A stretch of 64,000 nt of DNA from NCBI RefSeq assembly GCF_036226505.1, contig NZ_CP108484.1, positions 6,572,001-6,636,000 of the forward strand. The letters are read 5' to 3'. The notes beneath the pieces were generated by a model. It worked only from the letters and a program-made list of their open reading frames with translations. It was not told the origin of the DNA and ran no database searches. The position numbers were made by a program, and so were the translations under genes. Position 1 is the stretch's first letter. Each line of letters starts with the position of its first letter. Below are positions 1 through 8,388 of the stretch, one piece after another. The stretch is from Kitasatospora sp. NBC_01246 (GTDB lineage: Bacteria > Actinomycetota > Actinomycetes > Streptomycetales > Streptomycetaceae).

Positions 1-2
1 GG

Positions 3-359
3 AGCGAACCCCCGGTCCAGTCGGTCATCTCGCTGACCCTGGCGCTGGCCGATCTGCTGGAGCGGGAGGCCGTGGTGCGCGCCGCGGCCCGGCTCGCCCG
101 GGAGCAACCCGGGGAGCCGGACTGGTCGACGACCTGGGCGCCGGTGATCCACGAGCGCCTACAGGCGACGCACGAAGCCGAGTTGGGCCCGTACGGGGAC
201 CGGAGCACCCTCGCCACCCTGGCCGGGTACCTGGTCACCGGAGCGGAGTCCTGCATCCGGCAGCGGGCCTGCCGGAAGGAACCCCTGGACGGGCAGTCCG
301 TGGAGCACATCAGCCGCATCTGGGACCTCCTCAGTTGCGGCGAGCGGTGCCTGACTTGA
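3..359 (+). CDS. C-terminal part of a TetR-family gamma-butyrolactone receptor-like regulator (5' end outside window)
   Basis: An open frame runs from the window edge to TGA at 357-359 (118 codons visible). The visible part matches the ligand-binding half of ArpA/ScbR/BarB-type TetR proteins: an opening helix with PPVQSV, LTLALADLLEREAVVRAAARL, and a closing amphipathic helix near VEHISRIWDLL. The DNA-binding N-terminus lies outside the window. Such proteins bind butyrolactones or act as pseudo-receptors. It faces the SDR gene downstream and lies close to a second receptor and an AfsA homologue, which supports the assignment (inference from context). It could be a pseudo-receptor of the ScbR2/BarB kind; the fragment cannot decide this. 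Confidence 0.75.
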   Translation, partial: SEPPVQSVISLTLALADLLEREAVVRAAARLAREQPGEPDWSTTWAPVIHERLQATHEAELGPYGDRSTLATLAGYLVTGAESCIRQRACRKEPLDGQSVEHISRIWDLLSCGERCLT

Positions 360-413
360 GCCCACCGGCGAGAGTCACCCCGCCGGGCCCGACCCCCGGC
401 TCCGCCGGCCCCG

Positions 414-1187
414 TCAGACGGCGCTGCAGCCGCCGTCGACGGGGACGGCACCACCGGTGACGAACGAGGCCTGGTCGCTCAGCAGCCAGGCCGCCGCGCG
501 CGCCACCTCGACGGGTTCGGCGAGCCGGGGCTGGATGGATCTGCCCACCGCGACCTGCTCCAACTGCGGGACCTGGCGCATGGCGTCCTCGATCAGCTCG
601 GTGCGGGTGGTCCCGACGACCAGCGCGTTGACCCGGATCCCGCGCGCCCCGTACTCGGCCGCCGCGGCCCGGCTCAGGCCGAGCACGGCGTGCTTGGCCG
701 CGACGTAGGGGGAGACCGCTCCGGTGGCGAACAGGCTCGCGATGCTGGCGGTGTTGACGATCGAGCCGCCCGACTCCTGGCCGAGCATCACCGGCACCTG
801 GTGCTTGAGGCAGTTCCACACACCGCGTACGTTGACGTCCATGATCCGGTCGTAGACCGCGTCGTCCGTCTCGTGCAGCTGTGAGCCGATCGCCCCCCAG
901 CCGGCGTTGTTGAAGGCGCCGTCCAGGCCGCCGAAGGCCGCCACGGCGGTGGCGACGACCCGTTCGACGTCGGCCGTCGCCGTCACGTCCCCCGGGGCCA
1001 CCTCGGCCCGGCCGCCCGCGGAGCGGATCTCCTCGGCGAGCCGGTCGAGCAGTTCCTTGCGCCGGGCCGTCAGCACCACGGCCGCGCCCTCGGCGGCGAA
1101 CAGCCGGGCGGCGGCCGCGCCTATCCCGCTGGACGCCCCGGTGATCATGACGGTCCTGCCCTGCAACAGCCCCTGACGGTGCTCCAT
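414..1187 (-). CDS. SDR-family NAD(P)-dependent oxidoreductase, butyrolactone-locus type
   Basis: The 257-aa protein is a classical short-chain dehydrogenase. It has the cofactor loop TGASSGIG near residues 16-23, NNAG near 92-95, the catalytic Ser in NTASIASLF, the YVAAK Tyr/Lys pair, and a C-terminal PVDGGCSAV tail. These are textbook SDR positions and length. In butyrolactone loci, SDRs of the BarS1/ScbB kind reduce the keto group of the signalling lactone precursor. Its position just downstream of a receptor gene on the same strand (165 nt gap) makes that the best guess, but the substrate cannot be read from sequence. It ends convergently with the partial receptor gene at the window edge. 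Confidence 0.85.
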   Translation of the reverse strand: MEHRQGLLQGRTVMITGASSGIGAAAARLFAAEGAAVVLTARRKELLDRLAEEIRSAGGRAEVAPGDVTATADVERVVATAVAAFGGLDGAFNNAGWGAIGSQLHETDDAVYDRIMDVNVRGVWNCLKHQVPVMLGQESGGSIVNTASIASLFATGAVSPYVAAKHAVLGLSRAAAAEYGARGIRVNALVVGTTRTELIEDAMRQVPQLEQVAVGRSIQPRLAEPVEVARAAAWLLSDQASFVTGGAVPVDGGCSAV

Positions 1188-1296
1188 GTGCTTCGCCCCC
1201 CTGCCCGCGGCGCCGACCGGCCCGCGAGCCGGTCTCGGTGTCGTCGAACTCGGATGTCGATCATTGTCCCGGGCCCGCGGGGGGCGGCACCAGTCG

Positions 1297-1312
1297 GGAC
1301 GGTCGACCGTCC
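1297..1312. promoter_or_regulatory. Perfect 16-bp palindrome upstream of the SDR gene
   Basis: GGACGGTCGACCGTCC reads the same on both strands and has no loop, so it resembles a protein-binding operator rather than a terminator. It sits 110 bp before the SDR start and 41 bp after the receptor stop. Its binder is unknown. Confidence 0.35.
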
Positions 1313-1352
1313 GGGGAGCGGACCGGCACGGGGCGGTCCCCGGCCGTCGGCG

Positions 1353-1997
1353 CTACTCGGGCCGGCCGCGGCACTCCGAGAGCTCGATTCGCTTCGCGGT
1401 GGCGGGGGTTGCGACGGCCGGCAGCAGCAGCTGCCAGAACTCCACGACGCGCTCCGGGAGATCGGCGCGCCGGGTCTCGATGAACGAGTGCATCTGGGCC
1501 CCCGTACACGCGTAGACCACCAGGCGGGAGAGCGCCTGGACGTCGGTGCCGGCCCGCAGTTCCCGCCGGCGCTGGGCGACCAGGAGGTCGTCCATGATGA
1601 TCTCGGCCCACTGGCGGTGGGAGTTCTCGTCCGGGGAGTTGAACTGCTCCTGCTCCCAGACCAGTCGGGCCCCGGCCTGGAGGATGGGGTTGTCGAGCAG
1701 CTGGCAGGCCCAGGTGAGGGACACGTCGACGACGCGCTGCAGCCCCTCCGAGGGGCGGGGGGTCACCACCCACTCGGGCTGGCGGAAGACGATCTCCCGG
1801 GCCAGCTCGCTCTTGTTGCGGAAGTGGAAGTACACCGCACCCAGGGTCAGGCCGGCCTCGTCGGCGATCTTGACGACGCTGGTTCCGGAGAAGCCCTGCT
1901 CCCCGAAGAGCTTCGCGGCGGCCTGGATCAGGGCGGCCCGCGTCCGCTCGGCCCGCTCCTGTTTCACTGGGCGTCCCACCATACGACTGCACCTCAT
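1353..1997 (-). CDS. TetR-family gamma-butyrolactone receptor (ArpA/ScbR-like)
   Basis: The 214-aa regulator has an N-terminal helix-turn-helix typical of butyrolactone receptors: KQERAERTRAALIQAAAKLFGEQGF, then TSVVKIADEAGLTLGAVYFHFRNKSELA. The ligand domain includes LVWEQEQFNSPDENSHRQWAEII and the conserved Trp that stacks on the lactone in the family. The start may be the second Met at 1982 (MVGRPVKQ), which is where most homologues begin. It is divergent from the AfsA-like gene, and the AT-rich palindrome at 2006-2031 lies between them. This is the classic arrangement in which the receptor represses itself and the synthase until lactone binds. The SDR gene may be co-transcribed. Confidence 0.9.
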   Translation of the reverse strand: MRCSRMVGRPVKQERAERTRAALIQAAAKLFGEQGFSGTSVVKIADEAGLTLGAVYFHFRNKSELAREIVFRQPEWVVTPRPSEGLQRVVDVSLTWACQLLDNPILQAGARLVWEQEQFNSPDENSHRQWAEIIMDDLLVAQRRRELRAGTDVQALSRLVVYACTGAQMHSFIETRRADLPERVVEFWQLLLPAVATPATAKRIELSECRGRPE

Positions 1998-2002
1998 GTT
2001 GC

Positions 2003-2031
2003 TTGATAAAGAAGAGTATTCTTCATTTTAT
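2003..2031 (+). promoter_or_regulatory. Promoter of the afsA-like gene with overlapping ARE-like palindrome
   Basis: A rare AT-rich island separates the divergent receptor and synthase genes. The sequence 2006-2031 is an imperfect inverted repeat with core GAAGAGTATTCTTC (2011-2024) and outer arms ATAAA / TTTAT. On the plus strand a -35 TTGATA (2003-2008) and a -10 TTTTAT (2026-2031) are separated by exactly 17 bp, so the palindrome core fills the spacer. This matches autoregulatory elements bound by butyrolactone receptors, which block polymerase at the synthase promoter. Binding by the neighbouring receptor is inferred. Confidence 0.65.
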
Positions 2032-2098
2032 AGGCTGGGGGGACGATTGCACCGCTCCCGTCCCCCGCCACACTGACTCCGGGGGGAGACGGCTCATC

Positions 2099-3043
2099 AT
2101 GGAGTCGCGTCCAACGATCGTTCAGCACACGGCGGCCACGCGCACCCGGCCGACGGTCCCGCCGGAGATGCCGGCCCTGGTCGGCAAGTCCGTGGCGGGC
2201 GAAGCGCTCGTCACCGACTGGGGCGACGTCTCCGGCGCCACCCAGTGGGTCACCGTCCACTGGCCGCACGACCACCCCTTCTACACCGAGGGCGGCCGCT
2301 ACAGCCCCCTGCTGTTCACCGAGAGCGCCCGCCAGGCGCTCACCGTGCTGAGCCACGCCGTCCACGGCGTCCCGCTCGGACACCGCTTCGGCATGGAGCG
2401 TATCCGAACCTCCGTCAACTCGGACGAGCTGTACACCACTTCCGGCCCGCCCGAGGTCGACCTGCTGATCACCCACACCTCGGTGACCAGGCGGCGGCTC
2501 GGCTCCGCCCACCTGGTCTCCCAGGTCGAGGCCCGGCGCGGGGGGCGCCACCTCGGCACCGCCGAACTCCACTACACCAGCCACCCGCCCGCCCTCTACG
2601 ACCGCCTGCGCGGCCGCTACGCCGACGCGGCCCAGGCCTTCGCCCGGGCGCTCCCGCTCCCCCCGCCGGCCCCCACCGCCGTGGTCGGCCGCCTGCACGA
2701 GCGGGACGTCGTCATCTCACCGGCGGGCGCGCCGGACCACTGGCAGCTCCGTACGGACACCGGCCACCGCGTCCTCTTCGACCACCCGCACGACCACGTC
2801 CCCGGCATGGTCCTCCTGGAGGCCGCCGTCCAGGCGACCCGGGCCACCCTGCCCCACCCCGCCGTCCCGGTCGCCTTCGACAGCACCTTCCTGCGCTACG
2901 TCGAGTTCGACCAGCCCTGCCTCCTGACCACCACCCCCGCACCCCCCACCCCCGACGGCCACCCCCGCACCCACATCCGAGCCACCCAGTCCGGCACCCC
3001 CGTCTTCACCACCACCCTCACCACCGAGCCCCACCCGGCCTGA
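2099..3043 (+). CDS. AfsA/ScbA/BarX-family gamma-butyrolactone biosynthesis protein
   Basis: The 314-aa protein carries two AfsA hotdog repeats. The first contains HPFYTEGGRYSPLLFTESARQALTVLSHAVHGVPLGHRF. The second contains RVLFDHPHDHVPGMVLLEAAVQATRA, with the characteristic DHxxDHVPGM-type motif. AfsA enzymes join a beta-ketoacyl chain to dihydroxyacetone phosphate, the first step of A-factor-type signal synthesis. ATG 2099 is chosen because it follows a GGGGGGAGA ribosome site (2081-2089). An in-frame extension to 2003 would run through the operator palindrome. Length and motifs fit the family. Product stereochemistry and acyl length cannot be predicted. Confidence 0.92.
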   Translation: MESRPTIVQHTAATRTRPTVPPEMPALVGKSVAGEALVTDWGDVSGATQWVTVHWPHDHPFYTEGGRYSPLLFTESARQALTVLSHAVHGVPLGHRFGMERIRTSVNSDELYTTSGPPEVDLLITHTSVTRRRLGSAHLVSQVEARRGGRHLGTAELHYTSHPPALYDRLRGRYADAAQAFARALPLPPPAPTAVVGRLHERDVVISPAGAPDHWQLRTDTGHRVLFDHPHDHVPGMVLLEAAVQATRATLPHPAVPVAFDSTFLRYVEFDQPCLLTTTPAPPTPDGHPRTHIRATQSGTPVFTTTLTTEPHPA

Positions 3044-3413
3044 CCCACCTGGCCGGGGCGGCGGGGGAGGGCGGCGGGCGGGCCCGGCTCCGGTGATGTC
3101 CGTCACGGGCTGGAGCGGGGGAGGAGGGCGCCGGTCGGTGGCAGCCGTGGTGCGCGAGCTGCTCGCGGCCCACGGCCGGGACGGGTGGACTCCGCGGAAG
3201 GTCGCGCACGACCGGCCGCCGTACGAGGGCCTGTTGCCCGCTCCGGCGCGAGGGTTCGATATGGCCATGACGATCACCGGGCTCGGACGAACGAGCGAGG
3301 CGTGCCCTTCGAAACCCCGGGCGGGGAAAGTGCTGTTCGGGTGGGTCCGGCTGAGAGGCCAAAATGGCTCAAAGCTAGCATGTGGGCATTCGCCTAGCTC
3401 GAAAGATGGACCT
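3044..3413. other. Gene-free leader region upstream of the GAPDH gene
   Basis: This 370-nt stretch has no convincing gene, although the GAPDH frame stays open through most of it. It holds GC-rich hairpin-forming sequence after the afsA-like stop. Nearer the GAPDH start there is a less GC-rich segment with a possible -10 TAGCAT (3376-3381) and a weak inverted repeat, GAGGCC/TGGCTC (3355-3370). No clear -35 could be matched. Confidence 0.4.
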
Positions 3414-4859
3414 GTGACTGTCAACGAAGACGTGTTCACTAACTGGATGAACCGCGAGGAGATCGCGGAGTCGATGATCCCGATCATCGGGAGGCTGCAG
3501 CGTGAGCGGGACGTCACCGTTCTGCTGCACAGCCGTTCCCTGGTGAACAAGTCGGTGGTCAGCATTCTGAAGACTCACCGGTTCGCCCGCCAGATAGCCG
3601 GGGCGGAGCTCTCGGTCACCGAGACGCTGCCGTTCCTGCACGCGCTCACCGCGCTGGATCTCGGCCCCTCCCAGATCGACATCGGCATGCTCGCCGCGAC
3701 GTACAAGGCCGATGACCGCGGTCTGTCGGTGGCGGAGTTCACCGCGGAGGCGGTGGCCGGTGCCACGGGTGCCAACAAGCTGGAGCGTCGCGGGTCGCGC
3801 GATGTCGTGCTGTACGGGTTCGGCCGGATCGGCCGGCTGCTGGCCCGCCTGCTGATCGAGAAGGCCGGGTCGGGCAACGGCCTGCGGCTGCGTGCCATCG
3901 TCGTCCGCAAGGGCGCGGGCGACGACCTGGTGAAGCGCGCCTCGCTGCTGCGGCGCGACTCGATCCACGGCCAGTTCAACGGCACGATCACCGTCGACGA
4001 GGCGAACAACAAGATCATCGCCAATGGTCACGAGATCACGGTGATCTACTCCGACGACCCGACCACGGTGGACTACACCGCGTACGGGATCAAGGACGCG
4101 ATCCTGATCGACAACACCGGCCGGTGGCGGGACCGCGAGGGGCTCTCGAAGCACCTGCGCCCCGGGATCGAGAAGGTCGTCCTGACCGCGCCGGGCAAGG
4201 GCGACGTCCCGAACATCGTGCACGGCGTGAACCACGACATGATCAAGCCGGACGAGCAGATCCTGTCCTGCGCCTCCTGCACCACCAACGCGATCGTCCC
4301 GCCGCTGAAGGCGATGGCGGACGAGTACGGCGTGCTGCGCGGCCACGTGGAGACCGTCCACTCGTTCACCAACGACCAGAACCTGCTGGACAACTACCAC
4401 AGCTCGGACCGCCGCGGCCGTTCGGCACCGCTGAACATGGTGATCACCGAGACCGGTGCCGCCTCCGCCGTCGCGAAGGCGCTGCCGGACCTCGACGCGA
4501 AGATCACCGGCAGCTCGATCCGGGTGCCGGTGCCGGACGTCTCGATCGCGATCCTCAGCCTGCGGCTCGGTCGCGAGACCACCCGCGAGGAGGTCCTCGA
4601 CTACCTCCGGGAGGTGTCGCTGACCTCGCCGCTGAAGCGCCAGATCGACTTCGTCACCGCTCCCGACGCGGTGTCCAGCGACTTCATCGGCTCGCGCCAC
4701 GCCTCGATCGTGGACGCCGGCCCCACCATGGTGGACGGGGACAACGCGATCCTCTACCTGTGGTACGACAACGAGTTCGGCTACTCCTGCCAGGTGATCC
4801 GGGTCGTCCAGTACGTCTCAGGCGTGGAGTACCCGACCTTCCCGGCCCCGGCGCTCTGA
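3414..4859 (+). CDS. gap: Glyceraldehyde-3-phosphate dehydrogenase, long actinobacterial form
   Basis: This central glycolytic/gluconeogenic enzyme oxidises glyceraldehyde-3-phosphate with NAD(P) and phosphate. GTG 3414 gives 481 aa, the length of the long GAPDH form of Streptomyces. A helical N-terminal extension of about 120 residues (through SVAEFTAEAVAGATG) precedes the Rossmann motif YGFGRIGRLLARLL. The catalytic cysteine is Cys289 in SCASCTTNAIVPP, and the C-terminal WYDNEFGYSCQV signature is intact. The frame stays open upstream to 3093, but nothing there resembles the family. It is monocistronic, ending at a bidirectional hairpin. The role of the extension is not evident. Confidence 0.93.
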   Translation: MTVNEDVFTNWMNREEIAESMIPIIGRLQRERDVTVLLHSRSLVNKSVVSILKTHRFARQIAGAELSVTETLPFLHALTALDLGPSQIDIGMLAATYKADDRGLSVAEFTAEAVAGATGANKLERRGSRDVVLYGFGRIGRLLARLLIEKAGSGNGLRLRAIVVRKGAGDDLVKRASLLRRDSIHGQFNGTITVDEANNKIIANGHEITVIYSDDPTTVDYTAYGIKDAILIDNTGRWRDREGLSKHLRPGIEKVVLTAPGKGDVPNIVHGVNHDMIKPDEQILSCASCTTNAIVPPLKAMADEYGVLRGHVETVHSFTNDQNLLDNYHSSDRRGRSAPLNMVITETGAASAVAKALPDLDAKITGSSIRVPVPDVSIAILSLRLGRETTREEVLDYLREVSLTSPLKRQIDFVTAPDAVSSDFIGSRHASIVDAGPTMVDGDNAILYLWYDNEFGYSCQVIRVVQYVSGVEYPTFPAPAL

Positions 4860-4895
4860 GCCGGATGCTCTGAGCCGGGTGCTCTGAGCCGGGTG
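4854..4895 (+). repeat. 14-bp tandem repeat (3 copies) spanning the GAPDH stop codon
   Basis: Three units (4854-4867, 4868-4881, 4882-4895) of CTCTGAGCCGGRTG follow each other. The first contains the real stop codon, so the array places further in-series TGA triplets after the gene. It looks like local duplication by replication slippage. Confidence 0.85.
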
Positions 4896-4946
4896 CGCTG
4901 ACCCCGGCCCGAAGGCCTGACGGCCGGGCGCCCGCCCATGCGGCAC

Positions 4947-4981
4947 GGGGGCCCGCTCCACCACCGGTGGAGCGGGCCCCC
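4947..4981. terminator. Bidirectional intrinsic terminator between gap and the sugar ABC operon
   Basis: A perfect 16-bp stem (4947-4962 pairing with 4966-4981) closes on a 3-nt loop. It lies between two convergent transcription units, so it can end both. There is no U-tract, as is common for high-GC actinomycete terminators. Confidence 0.85.
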
Positions 4982-5008
4982 GTCGCCGTACCGGGGCCCG
5001 GGCGAGGG

Positions 5009-6337
5009 TCAGGCGCGGCCGGCCGCCTTCTGGGTGCGGCGGGCCAGGGAGTCGACGACCACGGCGGCCAGCAGCACCGCACCGGTGATCATGAACTGGA
5101 TGGCGTTGCTCAGGCCCTCGATGTTCATGCCGGACTGGATCGAGCCGATCACCAGGGCACCGAGCAGGGCCGACCAGGTCTTGCCGCGGCCGCCGAAGAG
5201 GCTGGTGCCGCCGATGACGGCCGCCGCGATGGCGTTCATCAGCAGGTTGCCGCCGCCGGAGGTCTGGCTGGCGGACTGGATCTGGGCGGCCAGGAAGAGA
5301 CCGCCGATGCCCGCCATGGTGGAGCAGATGATGAAGACGCTGATCCGGATCCACGAGATGTTGATACCGGCGCGGCGCGCGCCCTCGATGTTGCCGCCGA
5401 GCGCGAAGATCTGCCGTCCGTAGGTGGTGCGGCGCAGGACGAAGTCCAGCACCACGATGAAGATCAGGAAGATCAGCAGGGCCAGCGGCAGCCCCTTGTA
5501 CTGGTTCAGGGTGTACGCGGCGAGGAACGAGACGACGGCCAGGGCCACCGTGCGCAGGACCAGGTCGGCCATCGGCCGGTACGGCACGCCGGCCGCCCGG
5601 CGCCGTCTCGCGTCGGCCAGCGAGGCGCCGACGAACAGCAGGACGCCGATCGCGGCGGCGCCGTAGGCGGCGAGCTGCTGGCTGTAGATGGTGCTGTAGA
5701 GACGGGAGACGATGTCCTTGCCGGAGAGGTTGACGGTGCCGCTGGCGCCGAGGATCTGCAGCATCGCGCCGTTCCAGCCGAGGTTGCCCGCGAGGGTGAC
5801 GACGAAGGCCGGCACGCCGACCTTGGCGAAGAACACGCCCTGGATCAGGCCGACGACCGCGCCGCCGAGGATGGCGGAGAGCAGTGCCACCCACTGGTTG
5901 ACGCCGTGGGTGACATTGAGGACGGCGAAGATCGCCGCGCACAGGCCGCTGACCGAGCCCACCGACAGGTCGATCTCGCCGAGCAGCAGCACGAAGACCA
6001 CACCGATGGCGATCATGCCGGTACCGACGATCTGCTGCGACAGGTTGGAGAGGTTCTGGGCGGAGAGGAAGGTGCTGTCCAGGCTGCCGAAGACGGCCCA
6101 GATCACGATCAGTGCCAGGACGACCGGCAGCGAGCCGAGTTCGCCGCTGCTCACCCGCCGGCGGAACTCCCCGAGGTAGCCCTTGATGCCCTCCTGGCGC
6201 ACGATGAGCCGCGGGTCCACGACCGGAGTCGCCGAGGGCGCCACGGGGACCGGCGCGTTGACGCCGCCCTTGGGCATGCTGTCCTCGGGCAGGTGGTGGC
6301 GGCGGCCGTCGTCGCCGCCCGGGATGTGGTCGCTCAT
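5009..6337 (-). CDS. Sugar ABC transporter permease (XylH/RbsC-like)
   Basis: The 442-aa protein is a BPD_transp_2 permease of the carbohydrate uptake class 2 family. After a soluble N-terminus of about 60 residues come roughly ten hydrophobic segments, including SLPVVLALIVIWAVF, MIAIGVVFVLLLGEIDLSVGS and the conserved IAAAVIGGTSLFGGRGK loop that contacts the ATPase. Its start ATG overlaps the ATPase stop by 4 nt (ATGA), showing translational coupling. It is longer than RbsC because of an inserted loop between central helices, as in XylH. The probable substrate is xylose or another monosaccharide; motif reading cannot settle which. Confidence 0.9.
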   Translation of the reverse strand: MSDHIPGGDDGRRHHLPEDSMPKGGVNAPVPVAPSATPVVDPRLIVRQEGIKGYLGEFRRRVSSGELGSLPVVLALIVIWAVFGSLDSTFLSAQNLSNLSQQIVGTGMIAIGVVFVLLLGEIDLSVGSVSGLCAAIFAVLNVTHGVNQWVALLSAILGGAVVGLIQGVFFAKVGVPAFVVTLAGNLGWNGAMLQILGASGTVNLSGKDIVSRLYSTIYSQQLAAYGAAAIGVLLFVGASLADARRRRAAGVPYRPMADLVLRTVALAVVSFLAAYTLNQYKGLPLALLIFLIFIVVLDFVLRRTTYGRQIFALGGNIEGARRAGINISWIRISVFIICSTMAGIGGLFLAAQIQSASQTSGGGNLLMNAIAAAVIGGTSLFGGRGKTWSALLGALVIGSIQSGMNIEGLSNAIQFMITGAVLLAAVVVDSLARRTQKAAGRA

Positions 6338-7122
6338 GGGGTGCCCTCCGTGCCGCGGGCCTGTCGGCGGGTCACCGCGTTGTCCGTGGCCCCGGTGATG
6401 GCCGAGATGATCTGTTCCTGGTTGGTGGAGCGCCGGTCGAAGACGCCGTTGTTGCGGCCGAGCCGCAGGACCGCCACGGTGTCCGCGACCGCCATCACGT
6501 CCGCCATGTTGTGGCTGATCAGGATCACACCGAGGCCTCGCTCGCGGAGGCGTTCGACGAGGTCGAGGACCTGGGCGGTCTGCTCGACGCCGAGGGCGGC
6601 GGTCGGCTCGTCCAGCATCACGACCCTGGGCGAGCCGATCAGCGCGCGGGCGATCGCGACCACCTGGCGCTGGCCGCCGGAGAGCGAGGCGATCGGGATC
6701 CGCACGCTGGGGATGCGGATGGACAGCGTGTCCAGCAGCTCGCGCGAGCGCTTCTCCATCTCGACCTCGTCGAGGACGGCGAAGCGCTTGATCTCGCGGC
6801 CCAGGAAGAGGTTCCCGACGACGTCGAGGTTGTCGCAGAGCGCGAGGTCCTGGTAGACGGTGGCCACGCCGAGGTGCTGGGCGTCCTGGGGGCGGTGGAT
6901 GGAGACCGGACGGCCCTGCCACTCGATGACGCCCTCGTCCGGCTGGTGCACCCCGGCGATCGCCTTGACCAGGGTGGACTTGCCGGCGCCGTTGTCCCCG
7001 ACCAGCGCCAGTACCTCGCCGGTGTGCACCTCCAGCTCGATGTCGGTGAGCGCCTGTACGGCGCCGAACCGTTTGGAGACCCCGCGCAGGGCCAGTACGG
7101 TCTCACCTGCCACAGTGACCAA
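6334..7122 (-). CDS. Sugar ABC transporter ATP-binding protein (single-NBD, XylG/FrcA-like)
   Basis: The 262-aa ATPase energises the adjacent permease. It has Walker A GDNGAGKST, Q-loop VYQDLAL, signature LSGGQRQ, Walker B VVMLDEPTAALG and the H-loop LISHNM. Unlike RbsA/XylG of enterobacteria, it carries one nucleotide-binding domain, the common actinobacterial version, so it must act as a homodimer. A 4-nt overlap links it to the permease gene downstream. It lies 153 nt after the binding-protein gene. Confidence 0.92.
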   Translation of the reverse strand: MVTVAGETVLALRGVSKRFGAVQALTDIELEVHTGEVLALVGDNGAGKSTLVKAIAGVHQPDEGVIEWQGRPVSIHRPQDAQHLGVATVYQDLALCDNLDVVGNLFLGREIKRFAVLDEVEMEKRSRELLDTLSIRIPSVRIPIASLSGGQRQVVAIARALIGSPRVVMLDEPTAALGVEQTAQVLDLVERLRERGLGVILISHNMADVMAVADTVAVLRLGRNNGVFDRRSTNQEQIISAITGATDNAVTRRQARGTEGTP

Positions 7123-7275
7123 CTCCCTTGCCCCGCCTCCGGGGGGAGGCGGGGCGTCTTCGGCTTCGGGTGCTTCTTCGGGGTGCTGCCGGTCCGGTAC
7201 TGCCGGTCCGGTGCCGCACGCGACCGGGGCCGGGCCGGGGCCGCTCCGGGGAGCGGAGCCCGGGGCCCGGCGCCG

Positions 7276-8388
7276 CTACGAGAGGCCGGCCTCGGCGCAG
7301 GCGGCGGCGTAGTCGGGCGTGCAGATCTGCGCGACGGTGTAGAGGCCGTCGGCGACCACGGTGGTCTTGATGTTGTCCTTGGTCAGCACCACCGGGGTGA
7401 TCAGGTCGGCCGGGACCTTGTTGCCGCTGCCGTTGGTCACCGTGGTCGGCACCAGGTCGGGGGCCGGGCTCGAACCCTGGGCGAAGGCCACCGCCATCCG
7501 CGCGGCCGCGTCGGTCTCCGGCTTGAACGGCTTGTAGATCGACATGGTCTGGGTGTTGACCAGGATCCGCTGCACCGCGTCCAGCTGGGCGTCCTGGCCG
7601 GTCAGCGGCACGCTGAGGTTCGCCGCCTTCAGTGCGGTCGCGATACCGGCGGCCATGCCGTCGTTGGCCGAGTAGACGCCGACGACGTTGGGCGCGCCGA
7701 TCGCGGTGATCGCGGCGGCGGCCTCCTGGTTGGCGTTGTTCGGGTCCCAGTTCGGCGTGTCGTACTCCTTGCCGATCTTGAGCTTCCCGTCGATCGCGCT
7801 GTGCGCGCCGGCCTTGAAGTCGGCCGCGTTGGGGTCGGTCGGCGAGCCGTTGATCATGATGATCGACCCGGCGTTCGCCTTGTCGCCGACGGCCGCCACC
7901 AGGGCCTGGCCCTGCAGCTCGCCGACCTTCTTGTTGTCGAAGGACACGTACGCGTCGACCGGACCCTGCGCCAGGCGGTCGTACGCGACGACCTTCACGC
8001 CCGCGTCGTGCGCCTTCTGGACGGAGGACTGGATCGACTTGGAGTCCACCGCGTCCAGGATCAGCACCTGGTCGCCCTTGGTCAGCGCGGTGTCCACCTG
8101 GGTCTGCTGGGTGGTCGCGTTCTCGTTGGCGTTGTAGTAGTCGATCTGCGCGTTCGGCGCGAGTTCCTTGATCTTCTGCTCGATCAGCGGGCGGTCGAAC
8201 TGCTCGTACCGGGTCGTCTTGGTCTCCGGCAGCAGCAGCCCGATCTTGATCGCTCCTCCTGCGGTGCCGCTCGCGCTGCCCGAGGACGTGGTGCCGGTCG
8301 ACTGCTTGGCGCTGCCGCACGACGCCAGGCCCATGCCGACGGTTACCACTGCGGTCACCGCGACGATGCGGCGAAGCCCGATGTACAT
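7276..8388 (-). CDS. Sugar ABC transporter substrate-binding lipoprotein (XylF-like)
   Basis: The 370-aa periplasmic-type binding protein (family 1/2B) has the lipobox LASCGS near residue 24, so it should be membrane-anchored outside the cell. The mature part has IKIGLLLPETKTTRYEQFDRPLIEQKIKEL and VLILDAVDSKSIQSSVQKAHDAGVKVVAYDR, typical of xylose/ribose binders. It heads the three-gene uptake operon with permease and ATPase. ATG 8388 is preceded by a GGAGAGG ribosome site. The longer open frame to 8484 lacks signal-peptide features. Ligand identity is inferred only from resemblance to XylF. Confidence 0.9.
   Translation of the reverse strand: MYIGLRRIVAVTAVVTVGMGLASCGSAKQSTGTTSSGSASGTAGGAIKIGLLLPETKTTRYEQFDRPLIEQKIKELAPNAQIDYYNANENATTQQTQVDTALTKGDQVLILDAVDSKSIQSSVQKAHDAGVKVVAYDRLAQGPVDAYVSFDNKKVGELQGQALVAAVGDKANAGSIIMINGSPTDPNAADFKAGAHSAIDGKLKIGKEYDTPNWDPNNANQEAAAAITAIGAPNVVGVYSANDGMAAGIATALKAANLSVPLTGQDAQLDAVQRILVNTQTMSIYKPFKPETDAAARMAVAFAQGSSPAPDLVPTTVTNGSGNKVPADLITPVVLTKDNIKTTVVADGLYTVAQICTPDYAAACAEAGLS

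Noticed and set aside
3093..3413. An N-terminal extension of GAPDH from 3093
   Set aside because: The extra 107 codons are Gly/Arg-rich and unlike GAPDH; GTG 3414 gives the expected 481 aa.
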